Positions 7,612-18,144 of a DNA stretch of 36,006 bases are shown one piece after another (position 1 is the first letter of the stretch; each line of letters starts with the position of its first letter). The position numbers and the translations under genes were made by a program. The DNA is from Pseudomonas mangiferae (lineage in GTDB: Bacteria; Pseudomonadota; Gammaproteobacteria; Pseudomonadales; Pseudomonadaceae): the NCBI RefSeq assembly GCF_007109405.1, contig NZ_VJOY01000026.1, positions 1-36,006 on the forward strand, written 5' to 3'. A model generated the notes under the pieces. It had not been told where the DNA came from. It saw only the letters and a program-made list of their open reading frames with translations, and did not search any database.

Positions 7612-8490
7612 ATGCATGCTACCGTAGAGCGAAGTTCGTCTCTAGCGCGTCTGAAGGGACTGCTGACCCTGATGCGTCCCCGGCAATGGGTGAAGAACGG
7701 CTTCGTCTTCGCCCCGTTGCTGTTCACCGGCTCGTTCCTCCACGGCGATGCCATCCGCCAGGTGCTGATGGCGGCGCTGCTGTTCTGCGTGGCGTCCTCT
7801 GCCACCTACATCGTCAACGACCTGCACGACATCGAGCGCGACCGCCGCCACCCGAAGAAATCCCGCACCCGCCCGCTGGCCTCCGGCCTGGTGACCCCGG
7901 CCCAGGCCCTGGTGCTGCTGGCGATCCTCTATGCGGTGCTGATCGGCGCCTGGTTAGTCGCCCCGGCGGTCATCGTGGTGATCGCCGGCTACATGGTGCT
8001 CAACCTGGCCTACACCTTCCTGCTCAAGCACCAGCCGGTGCTGGACATCTTCACCATCGCCATCGGCTTCGTCCTGCGGGTCTACGCCGGCGCCATGGCG
8101 CTGTCGGTACCGGTGTCGTCGTGGATGTTCGTCACCACCCTGTGCCTGGCGCTGTACCTGGCCGCGGTGAAGCGCCGCCAGGAGCTGGCCGGCAGCGGCA
8201 GCGAGGGGCGCGAGGTGCTGCGCCACTACACCCCGGCGCTGATCGACCGCTACGCCGAGATGGCCGCCACCGGCGCGCTGCTGTTCTACAGCCTGTTCGT
8301 GATCTCGGCGCGCCCGGAGATGGTGGTGACCATCCCCCTGGTGCTGTTCGGGCTGTTCCGCTACTGGTTCGTGGTGGAGTCCCTGGGCGGCGGCGAGTCG
8401 CCCACCGATGCGCTGCTCAGCGACTGGCAGCTGCTGGTCACCGTGGCCCTGTGGGTCGGCGTCAGCGCCTGGGCCATCTGGCCGGCGTGA
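7612..8490 (+). CDS. ubiA: UbiA-type prenyltransferase, polyprenyl-phosphate 5-phosphoribosyltransferase (DPPR synthase-like)
   Basis: A 292-residue integral membrane protein of about eight to nine helices. It carries RPRQWVKN near residue 22, the Mg-binding block N69-D70-x2-D73-x3-D77 followed by RRHPKKSRTRP, then LKHQPVLDI (D145) and VKRRQEL (186-191). These features match DPPR synthases such as mycobacterial Rv3806c rather than quinone-type UbiA enzymes. It would couple PRPP to polyprenyl phosphate, the committed step to lipid-linked D-arabinose. AGGAG at 7597-7601 lies 10 nt before the ATG. It reads away from the gtrA/dprE1/dprE2 arm, and a phosphatase-like gene follows after 76 nt. Confidence 0.88.
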   Translation: MHATVERSSSLARLKGLLTLMRPRQWVKNGFVFAPLLFTGSFLHGDAIRQVLMAALLFCVASSATYIVNDLHDIERDRRHPKKSRTRPLASGLVTPAQALVLLAILYAVLIGAWLVAPAVIVVIAGYMVLNLAYTFLLKHQPVLDIFTIAIGFVLRVYAGAMALSVPVSSWMFVTTLCLALYLAAVKRRQELAGSGSEGREVLRHYTPALIDRYAEMAATGALLFYSLFVISARPEMVVTIPLVLFGLFRYWFVVESLGGGESPTDALLSDWQLLVTVALWVGVSAWAIWPA

Positions 8491-8566
8491 TCGCCCCGGC
8501 CGAAGTCATCGAATCGTCACCGGCCGGCTGCGTCACGTAGCCGCAGCACCGAATCAGAGGAACCTC

Positions 8567-8983
8567 ATGGACGTCGCTTATCTGGTCGCTCCCTTCGCCA
8601 CCTGGCTGGTGGCGGGTTGCGCCAAGTTCGCCATCAACAGCCTGCGCGCCAAGCGCCTGGCCTTCGGCCTGATCGGCTATGGCGGCATGCCCAGCAACCA
8701 CAGCGCCATGGTCACTGCCATGGCGGTGCTGATCGCCCTGCGCGAAGGCATCGCCCACCCGGCCTTCGGCGTCGCGGTGACCCTGGCCTTCATCGTCATG
8801 CTCGACGCCAACAGCCTGCGCCGCCAGGTCGGCCGCCACGCCGAGGCGATCAACCGACTGAACGCCGCCACCGGCGTGGCCGGTGAACTTTTGCGCGAAC
8901 GCATGGGTCATTCCCGGCTGGAAATCGCCGGGGGGATCGTCACGGGCGCGTTGGTCGCCTGGTTGATCGATATGTTCGTTTGA
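8567..8983 (+). CDS. Divergent PAP2 (DUF212) membrane phosphatase-like protein
   Basis: A 138-residue protein with about four hydrophobic segments. Diagnostic motifs are GGMPSNHSA (39-47), VMLDANSLRRQ around D80, and GHSRLEIAGG at 114-123, matching the divergent PAP2/DUF212 family. The frame is open upstream to 8408, but the ATG at 8567 with AGAGG about 9 nt before it gives the family's normal length. PAP2 enzymes hydrolyse lipid phosphates. In mycobacteria a PAP2-type gene (Rv3807c) accompanies the DPPR synthase and was proposed to remove the 5'-phosphate before DprE1 acts. This protein fills the same position, but no DUF212 member is securely assigned to that reaction, so the role is inferred. 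Confidence 0.82.
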   Translation: MDVAYLVAPFATWLVAGCAKFAINSLRAKRLAFGLIGYGGMPSNHSAMVTAMAVLIALREGIAHPAFGVAVTLAFIVMLDANSLRRQVGRHAEAINRLNAATGVAGELLRERMGHSRLEIAGGIVTGALVAWLIDMFV

Positions 8984-9011
8984 CAATGGACCTTTTCGGC
9001 GGAAAGGGTTT

Positions 9012-9028
9012 GAATCGGCAACCGATTC
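9012..9028. repeat. Perfect palindrome upstream of rmd
   Basis: GAATCGG-CAA-CCGATTC: 7-bp arms around a 3-nt centre, in the 122-bp gap between the DUF212 gene and rmd. No T-run follows on either strand, so it is not a typical terminator. It may be an operator or an RNA hairpin in a leader. Confidence 0.45.
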
Positions 9029-9105
9029 GCCCGGCTCGCTGAACTTCCGCCTCAAACGGCCCCGAAGCCACCCTAATCCAGCCAAGTTCAGGCAGAACGT
9101 CGACA

Positions 9106-10991
<1,886 letters not shown>

Positions 10992-10993
10992 CC

Positions 10994-12430
10994 ATGATCG
11001 TTCCGGTGATCCTCTCGGGTGGCGCCGGCACGCGGCTCTGGCCCGTGTCCCGCGAAGGCTGCCCGAAGCCGTTCCTCAAGCTTCCCGACGGGCAGAGCCT
11101 GTTGCAGAAGACCTACCAGCGCGCCGCGCAGATCAGCCCGCGCGGCGACATCCTCACGGTGACCAACCGCGACTACTACTTCCAGAGCCGCGACGAGTTC
11201 CATGCCGCCCAGCTGCCGGACCACCGCGGGCACTTCCTGCTGGAGCCCAGCGGCCGCAACACCGCCCCGGCCATCGCCGTGGCGGCCCTGGCGGTGCGTG
11301 CCCTGCACGGTGACGACGCGATCATGCTGGTGATGGCGGCGGACCACCTGATCCTCGACCTGCCGGCGTTCGTCGAAGCCACCCGTCAGGCGGCCCGGGC
11401 GGCCGCCGAGGGCTACCTGACCACCTTCGGCGTGCGTCCCAGCGCGCCGGAGACCGGCTTCGGCTACATCGAGTGCGGCGAGTCCCTGGGCCTGGACGAC
11501 ACGGTGCGGGTGCGCCGCTTCGTCGAGAAGCCCGACCTGGAGACCGCCCGCGGTTACCTGGCCAGCGGCCAGTACCTGTGGAATTCCGGGATGTTCTGCT
11601 TCAGCGCCGGCGCGCTGCTGAAGGAGATGGAGCGCCATGCCCCGGAGATCCTCTGCCAGGCCCGCGCCTGCCTCGACGCCAGCCCCGGCGTGGAGAACGG
11701 CCAGTGGCTGATGCAGGAACTGGACGCCGAGAGCTTCACCGCGCTGCCGGACATCTCCATCGACTACGCCCTGATGGAGCGTTCCGACCAGGTGGCGGTA
11801 GTGCCGGCGTCCTTCGACTGGAGCGACATCGGTTCGTGGAGCGCCATGCGCGAGCTGGTGGAGCCGGACGAGCAGCAGAACCGGGTCAGCGGCGAGGCGA
11901 TCCTGGTGGACACCCGCAACACCTACGTCCACAGCGAAGGGCGGATGGTGGCCACCGTCGGCATCGAAGACCTGATCGTGGTGGACACCGAGGACGCCGT
12001 GCTGGTGGTGCACCCGGACCGGGTGCAGGACGTGAAGAAGGTGGTCCAGCAGCTCAAGTGCGCCGATCACCAGGCCTACAAGCTGCACCGCACGGTCAGC
12101 CGCCCCTGGGGCAGCTACACCGTGCTGGAGGAAGGCCCGAACTTCAAGATCAAGCGCCTGGTGGTGCGCCCCGGCGGCTCGCTGTCGCTGCAGATGCACC
12201 ACCATCGCAGCGAGCACTGGGTGGTGGTGCGCGGCATGGCCCGGGTGGTCAACGGCGAGCGCGACATTTATGTCAACGTCAACGAATCCACCTACATCCC
12301 CGCCGGCCACCGCCATCGCCTGGAGAACCCGGGCCTGCTGGAGCTGGTGATGATCGAGGTGCAGAGCGGCGAGTACCTGGGCGAGGACGACATCGTTCGC
12401 TTCGACGACCAGTACGGCAGGGTCAAGTGA
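10994..12430 (+). CDS. wbpW: Bifunctional mannose-6-phosphate isomerase / mannose-1-phosphate guanylyltransferase
   Basis: A 478-residue type II PMI/GMP enzyme supplying GDP-mannose. The N-terminal nucleotidyltransferase domain opens with LSGGAGTRLWPVSRE (7-21) and contains FVEKPD. The C-terminal cupin isomerase domain has RPWGSY and the metal-binding MHHHRSEHW block. The ATG at 10994 with GGGAG 5 nt upstream is preferred over the GTG at 10988, which would have no ribosome site. It follows gmd by 2 nt, and its TGA overlaps the wzm ATG by one base. The AlgA/WbpW/PslB paralogues share this layout; the operon context decides for WbpW. Confidence 0.93.
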   Translation: MIVPVILSGGAGTRLWPVSREGCPKPFLKLPDGQSLLQKTYQRAAQISPRGDILTVTNRDYYFQSRDEFHAAQLPDHRGHFLLEPSGRNTAPAIAVAALAVRALHGDDAIMLVMAADHLILDLPAFVEATRQAARAAAEGYLTTFGVRPSAPETGFGYIECGESLGLDDTVRVRRFVEKPDLETARGYLASGQYLWNSGMFCFSAGALLKEMERHAPEILCQARACLDASPGVENGQWLMQELDAESFTALPDISIDYALMERSDQVAVVPASFDWSDIGSWSAMRELVEPDEQQNRVSGEAILVDTRNTYVHSEGRMVATVGIEDLIVVDTEDAVLVVHPDRVQDVKKVVQQLKCADHQAYKLHRTVSRPWGSYTVLEEGPNFKIKRLVVRPGGSLSLQMHHHRSEHWVVVRGMARVVNGERDIYVNVNESTYIPAGHRHRLENPGLLELVMIEVQSGEYLGEDDIVRFDDQYGRVK

Positions 12431-13227
12431 TGGCATTCGGCCTGACCCGTGCGGTGTGGAACTACCGCGGCTTCGTCGTCGGCAGCGTCAAGCGCGAGTT
12501 CCAGACGCGCTACCGCAACTCCCTGCTGGGCGGCGCCTGGATGGTGCTCAACCCGCTGGCGATGATCATCGTCTACACGGTGATCTTTTCCCAGCTGATG
12601 AAGGCGCGCCTGCCGGGGGTCGACAACGGCCTGGCCTACGGCATCTACCTGTGCGCGGGCGTGCTCACCTGGGGCTTCTTCTCGGAGATACTCGGGCGCA
12701 GCCAGTCGGTGTTCCTGGAGAACGCCAACATGATCAAGAAGCTGAGCTTCCCGCGCATCTGCCTGCCGCTGATCGTGGTGCTCAACGCCGGGGTCAACTT
12801 CGCCATCATCTTCGCGCTGTTCCTCGGCTTCCTGGCGGTCACCCAGAACCTGCCCGGCTGGACCCTGCTGGGGGTGGTGCCGGTGCTGCTGGTGCAGATC
12901 CTGTTCTCCATCGGCCTGGGGATCATCCTCGGCGTGCTCAACGTGTTCTTCCGCGACGTCGGGCAGTTCGTCGGGATCTTCCTGCAGTTCTGGTTCTGGT
13001 TCACCCCCATCGTCTACCCCCTGTCGATCCTGCCGGAGGCGGTGCGCCCGCTGGTGGCCTGGAACCCGATGACCGCGTTGATCAGCGCTTACCAGACGAT
13101 CTTCGTCTATGACCGCTGGCCGGACTGGTCGAGCCTCTGGCCGGTGGCCCTGGCCGCCTGCGTGCTCTGCGTCCTGGGCATGCGCCTGTTCCGCAAGCGC
13201 GCCGGCGAAATGGTGGATGAACTCTGA
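12430..13227 (+). CDS. wzm: A-band polysaccharide ABC exporter, permease subunit
   Basis: A 265-residue ABC-2 type permease with six hydrophobic segments. The N-terminal cytoplasmic helix carries FQTRYRNSLLGGAWMVLNP, typical of polysaccharide exporters, and the C-terminal part contains FWFTPIVYPLSILPE. With Wzt it carries the finished lipid-linked D-rhamnan to the periplasmic face for ligation by WaaL. The ATG at 12430 overlaps the wbpW stop (TGATG), and its own stop overlaps the wzt ATG at 13227. Confidence 0.93.
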   Translation: MAFGLTRAVWNYRGFVVGSVKREFQTRYRNSLLGGAWMVLNPLAMIIVYTVIFSQLMKARLPGVDNGLAYGIYLCAGVLTWGFFSEILGRSQSVFLENANMIKKLSFPRICLPLIVVLNAGVNFAIIFALFLGFLAVTQNLPGWTLLGVVPVLLVQILFSIGLGIILGVLNVFFRDVGQFVGIFLQFWFWFTPIVYPLSILPEAVRPLVAWNPMTALISAYQTIFVYDRWPDWSSLWPVALAACVLCVLGMRLFRKRAGEMVDEL

Positions 13228-14474
13228 TGGGTAGCGTTCTCGTCGAGGGCCTGGGTAAGGCCTACAAGCAATACCCGAACCGCTGGGCCCGCCTGGCCGA
13301 GTGGATCATCCCGTTCTCCAAGCCGCGCCACCAACTGAAGTGGGTGCTGCAGCAGATCAACTTCCGCATCGAGCGGGGCGAGGCCCTGGGCATCATCGGT
13401 ATCAACGGCGCCGGCAAGAGCACGTTGCTGAAGATGATCACCGGCACCACCCAGCCCACCTCCGGGCGCATCGCCATCGAAGGGCGGGTCGCCGCGCTGC
13501 TGGAGTTGGGCATGGGCTTCCATGGCGACTTCACCGGCCGGCAGAACGTGTTCATGGCCGGCCAGCTGCTGGGCCTGGGGATGGAGGAGATCGCCGGGCT
13601 TATGCCGGCCATCGAGTCGTTCGCCGAGATCGGCGACTACATGGACCAGCCGGTACGCACCTATTCCAGCGGCATGCAGATGCGCCTGGCGTTCAGCGTG
13701 GCCACCGCCCGCCGGCCGGACGTGCTGATCGTCGACGAAGCGCTGTCGGTGGGCGATGCCTACTTCCAGCACAAGAGCTTCGATCGCATCCGCGAGTTCC
13801 GCAAGGCGGGTACCACCCTGCTGATCGTGTCCCACGACCGCCAGGCGATCCAGTCCATCTGCGACCGGGCGATCCTGCTGGACCATGGCCGCTTGGCCCT
13901 GGAAGGCGCGCCGGAAGAGGTGATGGACTTCTACAGCGCCATGCTCGCCGAGCGCGAACAGCAGACCGTGCGCCAGGAGCGCCTGGACAACGGCAAGGTG
14001 CGCACCATCTCCGGCACCGGCGAGGCCGGCTTTGTCGACATCGCCTTGCTCAATGCCCAGGGGCAGCGGGTGGAGGTGATCGAGACGGGCGCCGAGGTGA
14101 CCCTGCAGGTGACCGTGGAAGCCAAGGTGGCGGTGCCGCGCCTGGTGCTCGGCTTCATGATCAAGGACCGCATGGGCCAGGCGATCTACGGGATCAACAC
14201 CCACCGCCTGGGGCGGGCCCTGGAGCGGGTGGAGGCCGGCGAGCGGGTGGTCTACTCCTTCGCCTTCCGCGCGGCCCTGGGCAAGGGCAATTATTCCATC
14301 GCCCTGTCCCTGTCGCGGTTCGACTCGCACCTGGACACCAACTACGAATGGCGGGATTTCGCCCTGGTGTTCCATGTCATCAATATCAAGCAGCCCGATT
14401 TCGTCGGTTGTGCCTGGCTGGATTCCAACCTGACCATCGAGCGCGACGCAACACCTGAACTGGCAGCTCTCTGA
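13227..14474 (+). CDS. wzt: A-band polysaccharide ABC exporter, ATPase with C-terminal sugar-binding domain
   Basis: A 415-residue ATPase. Walker A is GINGAGKST (58-66), the ABC signature YSSGM (146-150), Walker B VLIVDE (166-171) and the switch histidine H203 in VSHD. Residues from about 265 onward form the extra C-terminal domain of Wzt proteins, a beta-sandwich that in related exporters recognises the chain terminus. Such domains usually read a terminal modification such as methyl. No dedicated chain-terminator gene (WbdD-type) lies in this operon, but a methyltransferase is at the left edge of the window; any link is inference. The wbpX start follows after 16 nt. Confidence 0.93.
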   Translation: MGSVLVEGLGKAYKQYPNRWARLAEWIIPFSKPRHQLKWVLQQINFRIERGEALGIIGINGAGKSTLLKMITGTTQPTSGRIAIEGRVAALLELGMGFHGDFTGRQNVFMAGQLLGLGMEEIAGLMPAIESFAEIGDYMDQPVRTYSSGMQMRLAFSVATARRPDVLIVDEALSVGDAYFQHKSFDRIREFRKAGTTLLIVSHDRQAIQSICDRAILLDHGRLALEGAPEEVMDFYSAMLAEREQQTVRQERLDNGKVRTISGTGEAGFVDIALLNAQGQRVEVIETGAEVTLQVTVEAKVAVPRLVLGFMIKDRMGQAIYGINTHRLGRALERVEAGERVVYSFAFRAALGKGNYSIALSLSRFDSHLDTNYEWRDFALVFHVINIKQPDFVGCAWLDSNLTIERDATPELAAL

Positions 14475-14490
14475 GAGGAAAAAACTATAA

Positions 14491-15885
14491 ATGAGACTGT
14501 TGATCGAATGTACGTATGTGTACGACCACCCCGGCGACAACTCGGGGATTCAGCGGGTCGTGCGCAATATCGTCAACAATCTGCACGCTGTGAAGACCGA
14601 CGTCCCGTGCATCCCGGTCATCCTGAAGAATGACAAGGTGTACGGCGTCAGCAACCTGGGGCCGTCCAAGAGCAGCATCTCCAACCTGCAGAGCTGGCTG
14701 TCCCACCAGCATGGGCGACTGTCGCGCCTGCGCCACCGGGTCTGGCAGTACAAGTCGCGCCGCGAGCGCCGCTGGCCCTACCAGAACTCGCCGCTGCTGC
14801 GCTTTTTCCTGAGCGTGTTCTGCCGCAGCTTCAGCCTGGCGCTGGCGCTGCCGCAGAAGGTCCTGGCGCAGATTTCCCTGCGCTACGTGGACAAGGCCCG
14901 CGCCAGCGAAATGGAATACCGCCCCGGGGACGTCCTAGTCCTGCTGGACTCGTCCTGGCACGCCGATTTCTTCCCGCTGGCCGAACGGCTGAAGGCCGAG
15001 GGCGTGGACATCGTCTCGGTGATCTACGACCTCATCCCCCTGACCCACCCGCAGTTCTGCGACGACGGGCTGGTACGGGTGTTCGAGCACTGGTTCGACT
15101 GGATCGCGCGGACCGCCGACGGGTTCATCGCCATCTCCAAGACCATAAGCGACCAGGTCCGCCAGGAGGCGCAGTGGCGCCTGGGGCGCGACGTGGCGGC
15201 CGAGCGCTGGTTCGACTACTTCCACCTGGGCAGCGAGCTGGACCTGATCAACGAGAAGGCCGTGGTGCGCCACGAAGTACGCAGCATGTTCAAGGGCCGC
15301 TCGGTGTACCTCATGGTGAGCACTGTGGAGCCGCGCAAGAACCACGTCTACCTGCTCAACGCCTTCGACAAGCTGTGGGCCGAAGGGGTGGACGTGTCCC
15401 TGTGCATCGTCGGCAAGATCGGCTGGAAGTGCGAGAAGCTGATCGAGCGGATCCGCCAGCACAAGGAACTGAACCGTCACCTGTTCATGTTCAACGACCT
15501 CAGCGACCGCGAGCTGGAGTACTGCTACCGCAACGCGCGCTCCCTGGTGTTCCCGTCCTACGTGGAAGGCTTCGGTCTGCCGTTGGTGGAGGCCATGCAG
15601 CGCGGGCTGCCGGTGATGGCCAGCGACATCCCGGTGTTCCGCGAGATCGGCGACGACGCCATGGCCTACTTCGGCCTGTCCGAGCCCGAGTCGCTGTGCC
15701 GCCTGGTGCGGCGCTTCGAGAGCACCGGCCAGTTCCCCTCGGCCGCGCCGTTCACCGACTGGAGCTGGCTCAGCTGGAAGGATTCCGCCAATCAACTGAT
15801 CGAGCGGGTCGTGCAGCATACGCGGCAGAGCCGGTCCGAAGCCGGTCCGGTGGTCGCCAGCCATGCCGCTGTCGGTCGGCCTTAA
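14491..15885 (+). CDS. wbpX: D-rhamnosyltransferase, GT4 family
   Basis: A 464-residue cytoplasmic GT-B glycosyltransferase. The C-terminal half has VSTVEPRKNH and the GT4 donor motif EGFGLPLVE. The N-terminal half begins LLIECTYVYD with GIQRVVRN, as in WbpX-type proteins. In P. aeruginosa WbpX is assigned the alpha-1,2 D-rhamnose linkage of the trisaccharide repeat. GAGAGGAAA lies just upstream of the ATG. The 3' end overlaps wbpY by 23 nt, which couples their translation. Confidence 0.9.
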   Translation: MRLLIECTYVYDHPGDNSGIQRVVRNIVNNLHAVKTDVPCIPVILKNDKVYGVSNLGPSKSSISNLQSWLSHQHGRLSRLRHRVWQYKSRRERRWPYQNSPLLRFFLSVFCRSFSLALALPQKVLAQISLRYVDKARASEMEYRPGDVLVLLDSSWHADFFPLAERLKAEGVDIVSVIYDLIPLTHPQFCDDGLVRVFEHWFDWIARTADGFIAISKTISDQVRQEAQWRLGRDVAAERWFDYFHLGSELDLINEKAVVRHEVRSMFKGRSVYLMVSTVEPRKNHVYLLNAFDKLWAEGVDVSLCIVGKIGWKCEKLIERIRQHKELNRHLFMFNDLSDRELEYCYRNARSLVFPSYVEGFGLPLVEAMQRGLPVMASDIPVFREIGDDAMAYFGLSEPESLCRLVRRFESTGQFPSAAPFTDWSWLSWKDSANQLIERVVQHTRQSRSEAGPVVASHAAVGRP

Positions 15886-17005
15886 CGCCGGCATCCTGCG
15901 TGCGCCGCGTACCGGGATCGGCAACTACCTGACCGAACTGGCCCTGGCGCTGTCCCGGCACGAGGACCTGCGCCTGAGCCTGTTTACTGGCTGGCGCTGG
16001 CAGGCGGAGCTGCCCGACTCGCCGCTGCCCGGCTATTCCCGCTGGAGCGGCCTGGTGAAGAAGGCGCTGCCCGGGGCCTACCGGGTGCGGCGCCTGCTGG
16101 AGCAGCAGCGCTTCGACTGCGGCCTGCACCACCGCCCGATCGACCTCTACCACGAGCCGAGCCTCTGGCCGTTGCGCTTCGACGGACCGATGGTGATGAC
16201 CGTGCACGACCTCACCCATGTGCACTACCCGCAGACCCAGCCGAAGGACCGCCTGCGGGAGATCGAACGCCACGTCGCCCGGGGCGTCGCCCAGGCTCGG
16301 CGCATCCTGGTGGATTCCCGCTTCGTGGCGGAGGAGGTCTGCCGCCATTACGGCGTGCCGACGTCCCGGGTGGTGGTGGCGCCCCTGGGCTGCGCCGCGC
16401 GCTTCCATCCCCGGGAGCATGCGGCGCTGCAGGCGCCCCTGGCGGGCTTCGACGTGAGGCCCGGCGGCTACCTGCTCTGCGTGGGGACCCTGGAGCCGCG
16501 CAAGAACCTGCCGCTGGCGCTGCGGGCCTACGGGCACCTGCCGGCGTCGCTGCGGGCGCGCTTTCCGCTGCTGATCGCCGGCATGCCCGGCTGGCATCTG
16601 GACGAACTGGACGGCATGCTGCCCGCGGCCCGGGCCGACGGCCAGGTGCGCCTGCTGGGCTATCAGGACGACGAGGCCCTGGCGCAACTGGTGGCGGGCG
16701 CGCGGCTGCTGCTGTTCCCGTCCCGCTACGAAGGGTTCGGCCTGCCGGTTCTGGAAGCCATGAACAGCGGTACACCTGTAGTATTGTCGTCCGCCTCGTC
16801 CCTGCCGGAAGTCGCCGGCGAGGCCGGCCTGTATTTCGCGGCCGACGACGAGGCCGGGTGCGCCGAGGCGATTCGGCGCCTGCTCGAAGACGAACACGAG
16901 TGGCAATCGCGCCGGGCAGCGGGGCTGCGCCGGGCAACCGAATTCTCGTGGCAACGCTGTGCAGCGATCACGGCCGGGGTGTATCGCCAGGCGATGGAGA
17001 GTTGA
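15863..17005 (+). CDS. wbpY: D-rhamnosyltransferase, GT4 family
   Basis: A 380-residue GT-B enzyme. The N-terminus reads GLNAGILRAPRTGIGNYL, matching recalled WbpY, and the donor-binding half contains VGTLEPRKN and EGFGLPVLE. In P. aeruginosa WbpY adds alpha-1,3-linked D-rhamnose residues to the growing rhamnan. The ATG at 15863 lies within the end of wbpX, and the TGA overlaps the wbpZ ATG by one base (TGATG). Confidence 0.9.
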   Translation: MPLSVGLNAGILRAPRTGIGNYLTELALALSRHEDLRLSLFTGWRWQAELPDSPLPGYSRWSGLVKKALPGAYRVRRLLEQQRFDCGLHHRPIDLYHEPSLWPLRFDGPMVMTVHDLTHVHYPQTQPKDRLREIERHVARGVAQARRILVDSRFVAEEVCRHYGVPTSRVVVAPLGCAARFHPREHAALQAPLAGFDVRPGGYLLCVGTLEPRKNLPLALRAYGHLPASLRARFPLLIAGMPGWHLDELDGMLPAARADGQVRLLGYQDDEALAQLVAGARLLLFPSRYEGFGLPVLEAMNSGTPVVLSSASSLPEVAGEAGLYFAADDEAGCAEAIRRLLEDEHEWQSRRAAGLRRATEFSWQRCAAITAGVYRQAMES

Positions 17006-18132
17006 TGCGCGTCCTGCATTTTTTCAAGACGTACCTGCCGCAGTCGGTGGGCGGCATCGAGCAGGTGATCTACCAGCTCTGCCAGACCTGTAGCGCCCAT
17101 GGCATCCGCAGCGAAGTGCTGACTTTGAGCGCCGAGACCGAGCCCGCGTCGCTGATGCTCGACGGCCACCGGGTGCACCGTGCGCGCCTGGATTTCCAGA
17201 TCGCGTCCACCGGGTTCTCCTTCAGTGCCCTGCGCCGCTTGAGGGAACTGGCCGCCGAGGTGGACATCGTCCACTACCACTTCCCCTGGCCGTTCATGGA
17301 CCTGGCCCACGTGCTCACCCGCCTGGACAAGCCGACGGTGGTGACCTACCACTCGGACATCGTCCGCCAGCGCAGCCTGCTGCAGCTGTACAAGCCGCTG
17401 ATGCACCACTTCCTCGGCAGCGTCGACCGGATCGTCGCCACCTCGCCCAACTACCTGGAAACCAGCCCGGTGCTGGGCCATTACCGGGACAAGGTGCGGG
17501 TGATCCCCATCGGTATCGACCGCGCCGGCTACCCGGAGCCGGACGCCGAGCGCCTGGAGCGCTGGCGCCGCCAGGTGGGGGAGCGTTTCTTCCTGTTCGT
17601 CGGGGTGATGCGCTACTACAAGGGCCTGCACATCCTGCTGGAAGCGCTGCGCGGCACCCGCTACCCGGTGGTGATCGTCGGCGCCGGCCCGCTGGAGCAG
17701 GAATTGCGCCAGCAGGCCGAGGCCCTCGGCCTGGACCAGGTGGTGTTCCTCGGGCGCATCGGCGACGAGGACAAGGTGGCCCTGCTCAAGCTCAGCAGCG
17801 CCATCGTGTTCCCCTCGCACCTGCGCTCGGAGGCCTTCGGCATTTCCTTGTTGGAAGGGGCGATGTACGGCAAGCCGATGATCTCCAGCGAGATCGGTAC
17901 CGGCACCAGCTACATCAACATCCATGGCGAAACCGGCCTGGTGGTGCCTCCGAGCGATCCCCAGGCGTTCCGCGAGGCCATGGCGTTCCTCTGGAACGAT
18001 CCAGAAGCCGCAGCCGCCATGGGCGCGCGCGCGGAGCAGCGCTACCAGCAGCTGTTCACCGCGGAAGAGATGGGTGCCCAGTACGGGGCGTTGTATCAGG
18101 AATTATTGGCGGAAAAGCAAAAGGCCCGCTGA
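17005..18132 (+). CDS. wbpZ: D-rhamnosyltransferase, GT4 family, initiating rhamnose transfer
   Basis: A 375-residue GT-B enzyme. The N-terminal SVGGIEQVIYQL loop, VGVMRYYKGLHILLEAL and SEAFGISLLEG (GT4 E-x7-E) are visible. WbpZ in P. aeruginosa adds the first D-rhamnose to GlcNAc-PP-undecaprenol; the initiating WbpL is not in this window. The frame is open upstream to 16858, but the ATG at 17005, coupled to the wbpY stop, gives the family length. It is the last gene of the operon. Its stop codon TGA (18130-18132) lies in the loop of the terminator hairpin. Confidence 0.92.
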   Translation: MRVLHFFKTYLPQSVGGIEQVIYQLCQTCSAHGIRSEVLTLSAETEPASLMLDGHRVHRARLDFQIASTGFSFSALRRLRELAAEVDIVHYHFPWPFMDLAHVLTRLDKPTVVTYHSDIVRQRSLLQLYKPLMHHFLGSVDRIVATSPNYLETSPVLGHYRDKVRVIPIGIDRAGYPEPDAERLERWRRQVGERFFLFVGVMRYYKGLHILLEALRGTRYPVVIVGAGPLEQELRQQAEALGLDQVVFLGRIGDEDKVALLKLSSAIVFPSHLRSEAFGISLLEGAMYGKPMISSEIGTGTSYINIHGETGLVVPPSDPQAFREAMAFLWNDPEAAAAMGARAEQRYQQLFTAEEMGAQYGALYQELLAEKQKAR

Positions 18133-18144
18133 TGCGGGCCTTTT
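18119..18144. terminator. Bidirectional intrinsic terminator between wbpZ and the DUF1127 gene
   Basis: A perfect 11-bp stem (AAAAGGCCCGC / GCGGGCCTTTT) with loop TGAT. The wbpZ stop codon occupies loop bases 18130-18132, so the hairpin begins inside the coding sequence. T-rich tracts follow on both strands, so it can end wbpZ and the convergent DUF1127 transcript. Confidence 0.9.
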
